This document shows positions 10,890 to 22,883 of a DNA stretch of 64,000 nucleotides, in pieces. Below the pieces are notes generated by a model. It made no database searches. It saw only the letters and a program-made list of their open reading frames with translations, and was not told where the DNA came from. Positions within the stretch are counted from its first letter, which is position 1; each line of letters starts with the position of its first letter. Origin of the DNA: Labyrinthula sp. Ha (taxonomy: Eukaryota > Sar > Bigyra > Labyrinthulida > Labyrinthulaceae); contig JAALGZ010000008.1 in the NCBI GenBank assembly GCA_015227615.1, positions 1,302,001 through 1,366,000 on the forward strand, written 5' to 3'. The translations under genes were made by a program, and so were the position numbers.

Positions 10890-11450
10890 AATACAAATCG
10901 TTCTTATTGGAGTTACATGAGCATATAATCGAACATCTATGTACTTCAAGTTGCTAATAGTTCTATTGTCATTTGCACACAGCCTCGCTGCTTCACCCCG
11001 CCTTTCTTAATAGTTTTTCTTCATCTTAAGCAACTGAAATAGTGGGACCATTTGTCTACTAGAATCAGGATGCGACAAAAATTAAAAAAATCAAGTGGTT
11101 TTCAGCTACATCAGTTTCTTTTCAAAGCCTTTATATCATACTTCCTTATCTTCTCTGTCTCTTATTTGTCTGAGGTTTTGGATTGGTCTAGTTCCCTATA
11201 TAATATTTGTTTCCGTGCACAGCATGTGTATTTTTAAAAACCTTTTTTCCCACTTATGATATTATCAGCTGAATGTTAAAATCAACTAGATTGCCATTTG
11301 TTTTTGTTCATATTTTTTTAAACACGAGCTACAGACAAAGAAGATCTATAGTACTCCTTTCCTAGTTTAAGTCTATCACCAGCAACATCACTGTCAATCA
11401 TAATTACAACGCCGTACTCTTCACTTATCATACTTCATGACCTGAACATT
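10890..11450 (-). mobile_element. Second decayed Ty1/copia RNase H fragment (copy A)
   Basis: A second minus-strand copy of the same domain lies upstream of copy B. The frame near 11330-11440 gives GVVIMIDSDVAGDR, matching the copia GYSDSDWAGD block. Near 10920-10990 another frame gives EAARLCANDNRTISNLKYID, matching the DNQ(A/S)A..RTKHID block. The two RNase H copies in one orientation point to two insertions or a tandem remnant. Confidence 0.55.
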
Positions 11451-11640
11451 TTGTTTACGATATTTTTCGCAGTTTGGGGTTTCTTAGGCTTTTTAATTTC
11501 AAAAGAAAAAGTAACAAACTTAATATATATGTTTTGAAGTAAACATTCCTATTATATTTTTACTGCTCCTAAAAATTGAGGTTTCTTCTCCTTTAAATTG
11601 AAGGAGATTTTCACACTTGACGTTCTATCTTCTATAATGA

Positions 11641-11661
11641 ATATATATATATATATATATA
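11641..11661. repeat. TA dinucleotide microsatellite
   Basis: About ten uninterrupted AT units lie inside the desert. Nothing suggests a function. Confidence 0.8.
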
Positions 11662-12869
11662 ATTGGAACTGCTCTCAACAATTTAGAAGGATTTTATTTG
11701 ATAGCTTATTCTATAGCTTGAAGAAACTCTGAATTCTTGTGGCCAGAAGTTTTATTGTAAAGATGTTCATATGTAGACACCATTTCTTCCTTATTACCTC
11801 ATACAGTGTATCACACGAATGAATTAATGCAACCTTCCAGGAGCTTTTCATAAGAATGTGTTAAGAAGAAACGGCACTAATAACATTAATTGCAGACAGT
11901 TTTTTTAACTCAGCTGTACAATCATAATTAAAAGAATTAATAGTTGAGTACTCTGTTTCTATTTAATCTACTGTGTAAAATTTATCTAATTCTGTAAACT
12001 CTGTTTCACTCTCTGGAAAACTCATCTGACTTGATATCTATGTTTATACTTTACAGAGTAAATGTACACCTTATTTTTATTAAATCTCATCTTTCATTTT
12101 TTAATAATGTTGATGTCAAGTAATTTGAAAAGTTTGGTATTATAAGTTCAACAATAGATTTTTTAATTGATTTGAGAAATCTTGTCGTTGTGCCGCTATA
12201 AAACTTTTCAAAGTAGAAAGTTACTTTCACTGGTTACTTGGTATTTTACTAATATCTTTAGTACTTACCTTTTATTCCATTTTTATTGCAATCATATTTC
12301 ATATACAGAATGTTTGTTTCATAGACTGAAACCCTTAATTAACAAGATATTTCTTGTTTATGTAACCTAGTATATAATACATGAGGTCGTTTGGAAACAA
12401 TTTTAGCTATGCTTATCTCAGGCTATCATTTATTTTAAGTTTTTAATTTAGGAATTATGTTTTTATTTTCCCTTAGGCATAAAAATTCTGGGTTCATTCT
12501 TTTTTAGAAGATATTTTTGACCATATCATTCAAGGAGAAACTCTGGACAAGAACTTTGGTCTCAGAGACAATTGCCTTTCCCTTTCAATTTGGGATATAT
12601 ATACCCTCTGGTAATTTTATCGTGATGTTACATTTTAAATGATTTAAAGTTCTTCGGAGAATTTGTTCACATATTTCATTCTAATGTAATTGCTATTTGA
12701 ATATCGTGGATTACCTATTTGTACTTTAATCTTGATTTATAATTTGTAGGATGTGATTTTGATAACGAATTTATAAACAGTTTCAAACATTTCTCTTGCT
12801 AATAGTGTCCATACACTGAGGTATCCTATTTTGCAGCTTTATTGGATCATATTTCAATGTTTAAGATAT

Positions 12870-13195
12870 AGTAATGCATATCTGAAGAGGATTTTTCTCT
12901 TTCAGAGTTTGAAACACAGTTTTTTGGTTGCCTTATTTCTTCTGGTTTCCTTGAGATATCGTGTTTTGGTTCACAATTTTCTTCAACAATGTACAAAATG
13001 TTTGCACAAGCAACACAAATGGTGCATTTGTGGTATTGATAACCGGACTCATCAAGTTATTAACATTCAAATCTCTTACTCCCACAGTTAAAACTACATT
13101 GTACAAAATCATCACATATCAAGCAGCGATCTTTGTATCGGAACGCCCTTTGTTTTCCCTGTTTCAAGCCTTGGTTTTCTTGGTTATAAAAGTTT
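12870..13195 (-). pseudogene. Decayed cysteine-rich (zinc-binding-like) coding remnant
   Basis: One minus-strand frame reads from a basic, Gln/Lys-rich leader into RYKDRCLICDDFVQCSFNCG, continues to a Cys, then two adjacent TAA codons (13057-13062). It then resumes as HKCTICVACANI and a later C-x-x-x-H. The spacing of Cys/His suggests a zinc finger of the type found in transposon or gag proteins. With the stops it cannot be expressed intact. The family is unidentified. Confidence 0.3.
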
Positions 13196-14239
13196 TAATC
13201 TTCTTTTTAAAACTTCTGAACAAAACATTGAGATATTAGTTCTTCTGATATAAAATACTCCAGTTTTTTGTCCAAAAGGTATATTTGTATAAATGTTTAT
13301 GAAAACAGTATATTTCATCAGGTGAATTTAAAACAAAATCTCCAATTATCTCCATTCACTCAGTTCTACCTTATAGTTGATATTATGTGGAACGCTTTAT
13401 GGAAATAAGCATATGAATCACTGACTATCGGTAATCACTAGTGACTAAACCTCTTCTTGGGGTTACTCTAGCCATGTCATTATTTCTAATATGGTGTAAC
13501 TTAACCATCTTCAATCCTTCGTATAGGGGTTTCCCGTTGTCATTGTAGCAAAAAATTTCGAGAGTTAACTTTCTTTGAAGAATATGAGTTTTCTTTACTA
13601 CATTTGAGATATACTTAATCTTTTCTGGATGAAATGACTCTTTGCATGAGCAAAATAGAATGATTAGTTCTGTCAAGACCACAATAATAGGTGTTGCGTA
13701 AAGTGTAATTAGATTCAATGATGTATCCGCACTTTCAACATCATAAGTTTTTATTTTCTTTGCATCAAACTATTTTGAACAGATAAATTTATCAAAAAAA
13801 ACTGGTTCAAATTCTATAAAGATCTTAGTTTCTTAATAAAGCATGGTGTTTGTAGTTCATATTTGACATGCATGGTTAGATTTTTCTTTCCAGATATATG
13901 AATAAAAGTGCTCCCCATTCATAGACCTCACTCGAGAGACTCCCAGCCTATGTAATCCTTTAACCTTTGTTGATACATAGTTCATTTCCCTTTTTTATTT
14001 CCTTTTTTAACATTCACTTTTTCTGTATTACTGGCAGCTTTTTTCGATGTACTTCTTTCATGATCCAAAACTTCACCAATGTAATAATTCTTATCCGCAA
14101 AGTTTATAGATATTTTTGGAAAGAAGATTCCGGGCTTCCTGACTTGAAGAAAAATAACCAGAAAATTTCGCCGGAAATGCCATGGCAAATAGATATGGCT
14201 CAACATTGAGAACATTAAAGTTATTTCAATTGCCAAGTT

Positions 14240-14340
14240 AGTTTGTATTCACCAAAAACACTTTTGTCACGTTCCTTGGGTACATGGTATGACCTTTCGC
14301 AGCCCAATAATCTGAAAAAAAGTGTCAGTAAACATATGAT
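14240..14340 (-). mobile_element. Possible copia integrase C-terminal scrap
   Basis: A minus-strand frame reads GCERSYHVPKERDKSVFG, resembling the copia FGC-x-x-YV-H-x-P-x-x-x-R-x-K block at the end of the integrase domain. It lies on the 5' side of the RNase H remnants in the same orientation, as expected for a copia element. It is short and isolated, hence the low confidence. Confidence 0.35.
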
Positions 14341-16274
14341 TTAGGCTCTTAAACTATTGCTCATACGATTCTTTTAACTAAGATAAACTATATTTCATTG
14401 GTTAATTATGAAATTGCTCTTCTCATATAACATCTCCTAAAAATGATTATATATTATTTCTGTTTCTTCTGTTTGCTTTCTCTTTTCTACTGGGTACTTG
14501 TTGTCCACGGGAAAATGCTCGGTATCAAATGAATGACTTCTACTTTGTAGAATACATGGACATCCAAATTGTGGTAACCAATTCGGTTCTCTAACACATC
14601 TTTTAAGATCCCTGTTGTTTCATTACTTTGTCCGACAAATATCACAGTTCATATATTCCAATACATTGTATCACTATTGAGTTTGTTATTTAACCGGTAT
14701 AGAAATTTGTGTACGGAATAATCATATTTCACTAAAACGACTAAAGATTTCCGTTTTCCAGAGAAGTTGGAGCACATTTTTATATAAGACGAAGTCGAGA
14801 TAAACGCACTCGTGTTGTGGTGAATATACTAACAGCTACCAAAGATGATACAACATTTAGTCCTGGCACTGTTTTTAGCCCCCTTTTTATTTTTGTTGAT
14901 CCATCCGTATTCCGCTATAAATTGGCTGGTCTGATTGCGGCAATCCGATTGCGCGATAGACTTGATCCGAACAGAGTATACCCAAGTCGCAAAGAGGCAA
15001 CCTTGCACGACCAATGAGAGCAATACATTGCCATTCTGCCAGATTTTTTTAGGGCAGTGAAAACTAATATATACTGTATTAGATATCCCTTATGTGAGCA
15101 ATGAAGTTAATGCATGTTGCTAGTATTAACTATCGATCTACATCGCTTCAAGTACTTAACTAAACCATTATGCACTACTATCAAATTACTTTGCCATTTC
15201 AGAGACAAATTTATTTTCAAAAATGTCCTTGCTGTACAAGCTTTTACACTACTTCAAGAATACTGTACCATTCCTCGTTTGTTATGCAGATTTGAAATGA
15301 TATTCGTATCTTTGGGGAAGAACCTAAAAGTAGGTATCGAGACTTGGAAAGAGATTTTCCCTTTTGAACAATGTACTTACTACGAAAGCCATTGGTCAAA
15401 ATCATATTGCCTGAGTAAATGGCAGATATACTATGACTAACCAAGGTCCATAATCTTAAAAATATTCTATAGACGATGGTAGTGTCTAAAAAGGTATTCA
15501 AAACAAAGGTCATTCCACCTAATATTTGTAAAACTTCTAAGGTTGGGAGAACTCTTGAAAAGGTTAATGGTCTTAACTTAATGTAGTTTAAGTTATCTTC
15601 AACCGAATCCTTGTATACTATGGCGATGCTTGGGCTTTGTTTAATTTCTACTACTTTTTTCAGTATGGAAAAGAGCAAGTTTCGCTGTAAGTATAACTTG
15701 ACATGCTAATATCAAGTCATCTACGCATTGTATTTTTTTAATTAATTATAGACTGGAGCAGCTGTGAATCAATTCATTGCTTTTAGTCCTAAATAGTTTT
15801 TTCTTTGATGTTGTTAGATATTTATTTATTTCTACTTCCCTCACCCAATGTGGGATATACGTTTATATTTCCTTTCTTAGTTGCAAAGTAGCTATTACCT
15901 CGCTATTTCTTTATATTATTTCTGAAAACACTGGTGACACATTATCTTGTTCTTAGAATTAGGGTTGAGACTTTTTTCATTGGTAATTTAACAATAAGAT
16001 ATTTTACTATAATTTTCTTGTTGATTAATTTTTCTTATTTTCAAACCATTTTAAGCTTTTATTAAAAATCAAAACAAAATCAAAATCATTTGGTAAAAAT
16101 CAAAATCCATATTCTATTATAGATAATCAGAAGAAAAATGATCATCAAAAAAATATTGATAATTTTTGTCAAATCTCCCCCACATGTGGCTAATTTCTTG
16201 AACCTTGGTGTATGCTGCCAAAAATGAGAAATTCTTTTTTTGTTCTCTGGTTCAACGCCATGTGATACAGTCTT

Positions 16275-16402
16275 TTGTTGATAATCAATTGATTAACAAT
16301 AATCAACAAAACTGGTTGGAGAATTTTGAGAATCAATTAAAAAGAAAAATTAAAACGAAATTCTTAGTAATTAATTATCAATAAATTCAAGTCGAACCCT
16401 AG
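16275..16402. repeat. Dispersed repeat, copy 1
   Basis: The segment begins with a near-palindrome (TGTTGATAATC to AATAATCAACA) and aligns by eye over about 125 bp with 33574-33700 in the same orientation. The shared core is CAATTGATT(A/G)ACAAT, followed by matching A-rich and TATCAA stretches. Related ATCATTTG(A/G)T(G/A)AAAATCAAAA pieces occur near 16084 and 31909. It could be a solo LTR or a MITE remnant. Confidence 0.4.
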
Positions 16403-17937
16403 TTAGAATGAACGAGCTATCTTTCAGCTCATCGGGCTATATGATCTTGTGAAATATTCCCTAATACAATGAGTCGATACTACAAGAACAAATAAAATTG
16501 GTTCTGCCTTACGACATTTAGAAGATATCTCTCCCATATGCCTGATTTTTCTCAACTTCACTGCTTTTAAGTGAAAACATTAAGATTCTAACACACTGCA
16601 GTTAAAAAATGGTTTGCAACCAACAAGACTTAAAATTGACTTCTACCCTAGTCATATTACAAAGAACTTGATATAATGAGTTACATACCAAACTCATTAA
16701 TCGAGGAATATACTCTATAGAAATGTCAATTGCACAACCCATTGAACTCATTGTGGTGCCTACAAGCCCCGGGAAAATAATCCAAATAACAAAGAGTACT
16801 GATAGTCGCATGAGAAGGAGTGAAAACCTCTTTTGAAGGAACTCCATCAGAGGCAAACTGATTCTGTTAAAACTCACCGTATACCATCATCGAATAAACG
16901 GATTAATAATACGTAATACTTTCCCTAAAGAACTTGGACCTGATTATTTAGAGAAAAACCTCAAATCCCGTAACTCCAACCACGACCTAAACATATATTT
17001 CTTTCACAGCTGTTGCAGGGTTGTCGTTAATATACAAAATGATACATGATTTTTCATTAAATAAAAAACCGTCCCTATGCATTCCATGTCAAATTTTTAG
17101 GAACTCTACTAGGTCATACATACAACCAAAAATTTCCATAAAAAATGTTGTTCTTTTTTACAAATTTCATTCAAACGTGAAGCTCGTAACTATTCAGGAG
17201 AGCTGTAGCTTGAAACGTAGTCGTTCAGGCAATATTCTTTTGGAACCACTTGAAATCGGCAGACAATTAAATAGGCTTTCTACTTTGTAAGAGTATATTC
17301 TCAAATGAAGGAGTACATTCTCTTAAATCATAAAGGTTCATTTTACTGAAATATAGTGTTAACCAGAAACAGTGTTTTTTACCAAGAGGTAGCAAGATGG
17401 ATAAAAGAGCATCAGAAAAACAACACAAGTCACATATCGACACTTAAATGATTTGAGTATGAAGTTCAACTATTCAAGGAGTTTGATATGTGATGTCGTG
17501 CAAAACTGAAGAACAGGCGTTCAAATCTTACGAGTATTAGACTATTCTTCTCCAAATGGAGCTCATCTTGAAAACATTGGGCTAGGTCGAGTATACTTTC
17601 TGTGAGAGGAATACTCTTCATGGGCCTTCTAATGTTTAAATGGTTAGTACTTCACACTGTTAATTTTGCAATATAAGAGTGTCCATTTGATGACTAATAT
17701 ATTCTCAGTTATCAAGAAAATTATATAGTATTAGATATTTCCCCAAAAAAGTAACTAAGATATGCTTTTTAGAGCAAAATTCAGAAGAATTAATGGTTTT
17801 TTCTTTTTCTATTCTTTCTTGGGATGATCTTTATTCCTGTGGTAAAACTAGAAAACTTTCTTTTCTTTAGTTATTCTTCGATAGAACTAAACAAGACTTC
17901 GATTGACCATTTACATATTCGAGTTTTTACAAGTATG

Positions 17938-17948
17938 TTAACGGTTAA
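17938..17948. promoter_or_regulatory. TTAACGGTTAA motif upstream of GDH
   Basis: The full 11-mer, here inside the near-palindrome GTTAACGGTTAAC, lies about 80 bp upstream of the GDH start codon. A TTTCCCAAAAT motif follows at 17966-17976. The same pairing of motif types occurs upstream of the amidohydrolase. Function is inferred. Confidence 0.45.
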
Positions 17949-17965
17949 CGACTCCGATTTCTAAA

Positions 17966-17976
17966 TTTCCCAAAAT
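17966..17976. promoter_or_regulatory. TTTCCCAAAAT motif upstream of GDH
   Basis: Same core as the motifs at 1220, 3596 and 52432. It is 45 bp upstream of the start codon. Confidence 0.4.
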
Positions 17977-18020
17977 ATTTCCGTAACTTAACGTTCAAAA
18001 ATAAAAACTGCAGTGAATAA

Positions 18021-21000
18021 ATGAATCTTTTTTCCAAAGAACTTTCCTCAAGATCAAAACTTTTCCTGCATTACTTCAAGATAAATCAAAACCAAATGCT
18101 AAGAAGAAGCATCCCAAGAAACATCAGTAATTTATCACTAACCTCAAAAACTGCTATGAGAGTTGCTGCATTTGGCGGGAGAAAGGATTCGGAGATGGTC
18201 CAGCTCACCTCCATAGATCCTGAGTTTCCTCTTGACACAAATCCCAAGGAGACAAAAGAGTTGATAGAAGAGTTAAACAAGTTGCAGAAAAGTGCGCTTT
18301 TAGAAAGAATCCCCTGGTTTCAAAGAAATATGCCAGACTCGTACTTCATCCAGATCCCTGCCGAAAGAAGAATGAAGCACTTGCTGAGTGTAGTTGCTGT
18401 GCCTGATATGGATCACATCCCAGAAATAGCTTCATATGAATTTTTTGATCCTGCCACAGAATCCATGTTGAAAAGAATCTGTATTGTTTCCTCTGGAAGA
18501 GATTTAATTGGGAAGCTGGAGAGTCAAGTGCAAAAGCTGCCAAACGATGGAAGATTAAGTAGTTTGAACTTATACACGTCGGATGACAACCTTTTGAGTA
18601 TTACGGAATTACGCCTATTGAAACCAGATAAGGTATCAGGAGATGTTGTGGAAAGGTATTTGCACTGGTTTTTGTGATATTTTTAGGGCTCTTCCGGAAG
18701 CAGCAAAAAAGTATTATGATGAACTTATGTCCGGAAAGTTTGAAGAAGATAGAAGTAAGTTTTTTAGTAATACCGGAGAGGCTTTGCATCCTAGCTTAGA
18801 AAACATGAAAAAGGTTTCTGTGGATGAGTTCTTAGCTCTTGAGCAGAATAGTTTGGAGACGAGATTAAGTCCTAGAAGATTTTTTAAGATTGTGGATATG
18901 TATTACCAGTTGAAGCATCTAGGAACTGATGAAGTGTTATTGGATATTGAAAGTAATTGGGGAGCTTATCCTGAGAAAACATTGTACACTTTTGCGCTAA
19001 AGAATGTTATTGTAAAACCTACACTTACTAGGATATGCAAGTACCTTGAGAGTAGAGGGATGTTAATTGAAAGAGCGCATTTAGATCCAGTTAAAGGCGA
19101 AACTCAAGAGGTATCATTCTTAAGATTGTTAGTTTCCCCAGCAGATAGTGATGCGCCTTTGGGAAAAGAATTTGCAGATGTGAAAAAAGAATTTAAGGAA
19201 TTTCTACCTCTAGTTGCTAAATGGTATGATGATAGAATTATAAATTATTTGTCTGATGAAACCTTTGGAAGAAGATCCCCAATTGACTTTGAAATTCTGG
19301 TTGGATTGTTAGATTGCGTGCATCTTGTCAAGAGTAGAGTTCCAGAGGATATGTATGCTTTCAGTAGAAGTAACGTATTTTCTGTTATTTCAAGACCCCA
19401 GACTTTTGATATAATTGAGTTATTTAAGAAAAAATTTTATCTAAAAGAAGATGTGGATGTAGAAGCGGAGAGTGAGAAAATAAAGAACAATATTATGGAG
19501 TATGTTGAAACGCCAATGCATCAGGATGTTTTGTTTAAACTAATTGAGGTGGTTAAAGCAACTGAGAAAACAAACCTGTATAATCCATCCAGATTTGGGT
19601 TTGGGGTCAAGTTAAACCCAGCTGTTGCGATGAATGAAAAAGATTCATTAAGAACCGAAACGCCATATGGCATGTTCTATGTAAATGGACGAAGATTTAC
19701 TGGGATGCAAATTCGATTCAGGGAAATCTCGAGAGGAGGACTCAGATTAGTAACCCCAAACAGTAAGGATATGTATAATATTGAAGCTACCAGGCAATTC
19801 AATGAATGTTATGATCTTGCGTTCGCTCAACAGCAAAAAAATAAAGATATCCCAGAAGGTGGTTCCAAAGCTGTTTGTTTGGTGAATATGGAAGATGGTA
19901 AAACTCAGACAAAAGATCACATTGTAAAGAAGTCTCTCAAGGCATTTGTTAACTCTGTCTTGGATATCATGGTTCGTGATCCAGACAACAATGAGCTTAT
20001 TTTCTTTGGTCCTGATGAGCAAGTTACAGTGGATCATATCAACTGGATGGTACAGCGTGCCGAAGAGAGAAATTACATTATGCCAGCTACTTTCATGAGC
20101 TCTAAGCCTGATCAAGGGATAAATCACAAGGAGTACGGAGTTACTTCGGAAGGTGTTTCTGTCTTCTTTGATGTTGCCGTGAAAGCTCTCAAACTCGACC
20201 AAACAGACAAAGGATATTTTACTGTGAAAATCACTGGAGGTCCAGATGGTGATGTCGCTGGAAATATGCTTAAAATTTTGCACAGAGAATATGGTGACAA
20301 ATGCAGAGTTGTTGGTATTGCAGATGGAACTGGTTGTGTTGAAAACCCCTCTGGAATAGCCTGGAGTGAACTTTTAAGATTAGCTAACAGTGACTTACCT
20401 CTTAGTGAGTTTTCGTCTGAAGCAGATTCAGAGAGCGAGAAGTATACCCTCGAAAAAGCAGCAGGAGTTCAAAAGAGAAATACAATGCACAACCGTGTTC
20501 AGGCTGATATTTTTGTTCCAGGAGGAGGAAGACCATCAACTGTGCACGAAGGCAACTGGAAACAATTTTTGAACAGTGACGGAGAGCCAATCTCAAAGCT
20601 TATTGTGGAAGGAGCAAATCTGTTTTTTACCAATGGCGCAAGGAAAGCGCTTGGAAAAGAGGGTGCTGTGTTTATCAAAGATTCTTCTGCTAACAAGGCA
20701 GGAGTGGGATGCTCATCGTTTGAAATTTTGAGTTGTATGATGCTTGATAAGGAAGAATTCTTGGGCATCAAAGCAGAATTAGTTCCACAAGTTTTGGATA
20801 AATTGAAGGTGATGGCTAGGAAGGAGGCTGGGCTATTGATTAGTGAATACAAGAAAAATGTAACTTCTGACTTCAAGAAGACCGATTACAACTTAGTTGA
20901 TACCAGCATTGAGGTTAGTCGTGCATTGAACAGGACTATTGATAGTGTTAGAATCTATTTAGAAACCCATGATGTTGATCTGAAGCAGTTTGATGCTCTT

Positions 21001-21336
21001 GTAAAAGAGTATCTTCCTGAGAGTTTGGTGAAGTTCGGATTTGAGCAAGGAAGATTTTATGAACGTGTTCCAGAAGTGTATCATAGAAACTTGTTGAGTA
21101 CTATCTTGGCCGCTGACTTGGTATATTTTGAAGGATTGGACTTCATCAGAAATGTCCAAGAATCTTTCTCTGGTGACGATTTGGCAGAGTTAGCTATTAA
21201 ATATGCTAGAGAAAAAAGTGTTGTGCAAGGTTTGATCTCCAAGTTTGATGCAAATGAAGATATGACGGAATCAGAAATGAAAATGATTGTGGCCTTGCTT
21301 AAGAAAGGTGGACCTCGTAGCGCTATAGGATTTTAA
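18021..21336 (+). CDS. GDH2: NAD-specific glutamate dehydrogenase (large GDH2 type)
   Basis: Exons 18021..18655 and 18687..21336 flank a 31-nt intron (GTATTT to TTTTAG) and encode 1094 aa. The reading DVVER|ALPEAAKK is continuous across the junction. It catalyses L-glutamate + NAD+ + H2O = 2-oxoglutarate + NH4+ + NADH (EC 1.4.1.2). The length matches the ~1000-1100 aa fungal/protist GDH2 family. Visible landmarks are FREISRGGLRLV (about 555-566), the lysine of PEGGSKAV (about 604), the dinucleotide site GGPDGDVAGN (about 729) and a VEGANLFFTNGARKALGKEG block. The N-terminus is rich in Arg/Lys/Ser and poor in acids up to about residue 50, fitting a mitochondrial presequence. It would feed glutamate carbon to the TCA cycle. 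It is the best-supported gene in the window. Confidence 0.95.
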
Positions 21337-21401
21337 TTTTGTTCTGTGTCGTTAAACCCACGAAATTTATCTTATATATTAAACTGTTTAGTTTATTTTT
21401 G

Positions 21402-21845
21402 ATGTACGTCGATTGGAAGTTTTTTGAAGCTAACTGTAGACCTCAAGATGGGGAGGAAGAAAAACAAAGACAGGAAAATCTATTGTCCTTGCTATTGAGT
21501 GCCGATTTCAGCACCCAAAATGAGAACTACGAACCAAGTAAAACTTATATATGCTAAGGTTTAGAGAGTCAGATCGACCCAAGCTTATTCAAAGCTCTAC
21601 AAGGTTTACAGGCGCTAGTTAAGATGAGTATGGAAGAAAAGGAGGAGCTTAAATCTTCCATAGCTGCTTTACAGCGAGAAAATGAGAAAACTCTGATAGA
21701 ACTTCAGCAGCGCCATGAGAAGTATGTTCAGAAGTTAAAGGGCTACAGGCGAAAAACACAACTCGAAGAACGGATGCTTAAGGAGAACGAGCGCATTGTA
21801 AATTCGATACCAAGAGGAACTGACACAAGACCAATTATAGAATAA
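21402..21845 (+). CDS. Small coiled-coil protein, unknown
   Basis: Two exons, 21402..21537 and 21565..21845, are joined across a 27-nt intron (GTAAAAC to GGTTTAG) and give 138 aa. The splice fuses two open frames smoothly (YEPKSQIDPSLFKALQGLQ). The N-terminal part is acidic, and the C-terminal half (about 70-125) is a charged, heptad-rich coiled coil (EEKEELKSSIAALQRENEK). The start at 21402 lies 65 bp beyond the GDH stop. The frame is open further upstream, so the true start or an extra exon is uncertain. The gene ends 22 bp from the convergent SDR gene. No family is recognised. Confidence 0.55.
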
Positions 21846-21867
21846 ATAAGAATCTCTGGACATAACT

Positions 21868-22833
21868 CTAGACAGAGTTCTTCACAATGAAGTCTATTAG
21901 CGTAGTAAAAGGTCTCAAGACTGCTAGTGGATAGGTCATAAGGAAAGGGAAATACACATCTCTCAATCCCCGTTCACCTCCCAGCATGATTGCCCTTGCA
22001 CAATCTTTCTTGTCAGCCCAGATGGGACTAGACGCTGGGAGAACATCTTTGAAGCCTTTCACAGCGTTGTCAGTATTTACTGCACCAATCATGCACATAG
22101 TTATTGTTACATTCTCTTGCCCTTTGTAAGCTGCATCAAGATCCATTCTGAAGCTATCAAAGTATCCATAGAGCGCGTGCTTTGTAGCGGAATAGGGTGC
22201 AACGTGCTTCATTCCAACCCTACCTGCAACCGAGTTGACAACAAGAATCCTTCCACGATGTCCTCCTTTTTCTAAATGAGGAAGTGCAAAATTAGCTAAT
22301 GCAAAGAAGGATATAGTATTTGTCTGAAATAAAGTACGAAATATGTTGTAATCAAACTTCTTATAGTACCCATACTCACTTACTTCAGCAGAATTATCCG
22401 AGTAAATATGGTTTAGAACGAGTGAATCCAACCCACCTAGCAACGAAACAGATTCGCTGATGAGTCTCGAGTAAAGCTTCTCATCATCTGTACTGAAGTC
22501 TGCAGCGATGGAGAAACACTTGGCTATAGCAGACAAGGATTCGCATTTGTTACAAACTTCTTCTAGCTTTGACTTGGTCCTTGAAAGAATAACAACTTGT
22601 CCACCTAAACCATATACCTAAAACTTGGTGTACCTTTCTCACAATATTCATAGGCAATCTGCTCGCCAATACCTGTTGAAGCCCCTAGTTGTTTTAAGAT
22701 AAACCATATATCAACCTGAAACGATTACGCGCCTTTCTCTTCCAACGTTCTCATTGCCAAAATCTGTAATGCGATTATATCCAATGAATACAGCTAGAAC
22801 CGGGCCAATCAATGCCAATATCTTTCTTCGCAT
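21868..22833 (-). CDS. 11beta-HSD1-like short-chain dehydrogenase/reductase
   Basis: Three exons on the minus strand, 22716..22833, 22634..22684 and 21868..22604, are separated by 31-nt and 29-nt introns and give 301 aa. Splicing restores the cofactor motif VSGASTGIGEQIAYEY, which no single open frame contains. An N-terminal anchor (LALIGPVLAVFIGY) precedes the Rossmann fold. LDSLVLNHI replaces the usual NNAG, as in the hydroxysteroid 11beta-dehydrogenase 1 branch. The catalytic Ser, Tyr and Lys are seen in VNSVAGRVG and YSATKHAL. It is likely an ER-membrane NADP(H)-dependent oxidoreductase acting on a lipid or steroid-like carbonyl; the substrate cannot be read. It is divergent from the next gene, with 50 bp between start codons. 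Confidence 0.88.
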
Positions 22834-22883
22834 TTTCTTTTCAATTTCTCAATTAACGGTTAATTTTCGTAAACTAAACGGAT
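22834..22883. promoter_or_regulatory. 50-bp bidirectional promoter with a TTAACGGTTAA site
   Basis: Only 50 bp separate the start codons of two divergent genes. TTAACGGTTAA (22853-22863) lies almost exactly in the middle, 19-20 bp from each start. The same 11-mer occurs upstream of GDH and the pseudokinase. Co-regulation of the two oxidoreductases is inferred. Confidence 0.55.

Larger units (their letters stand above)
9012..18020. other. 9-kb gene desert with decayed retroelements
   Basis: No intact gene is seen on either strand. Recognisable content is limited to minus-strand Ty1/copia fragments (9660-11450, possibly 14240-14340), a decayed cysteine-rich frame (12870-13195), a TA microsatellite (11641-11661) and a repeat copy near 16275. 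The remainder is AT-rich without a supportable feature. A slightly more GC-rich patch at 14840-15060 has an open frame on both strands but resembles nothing I know. Confidence 0.6.

Noticed and set aside
15244-15678. 144-codon minus-strand frame in the first desert
   Set aside because: I looked for copia protease or gag motifs and found none. The opposite strand is also open over part of it, typical of chance.
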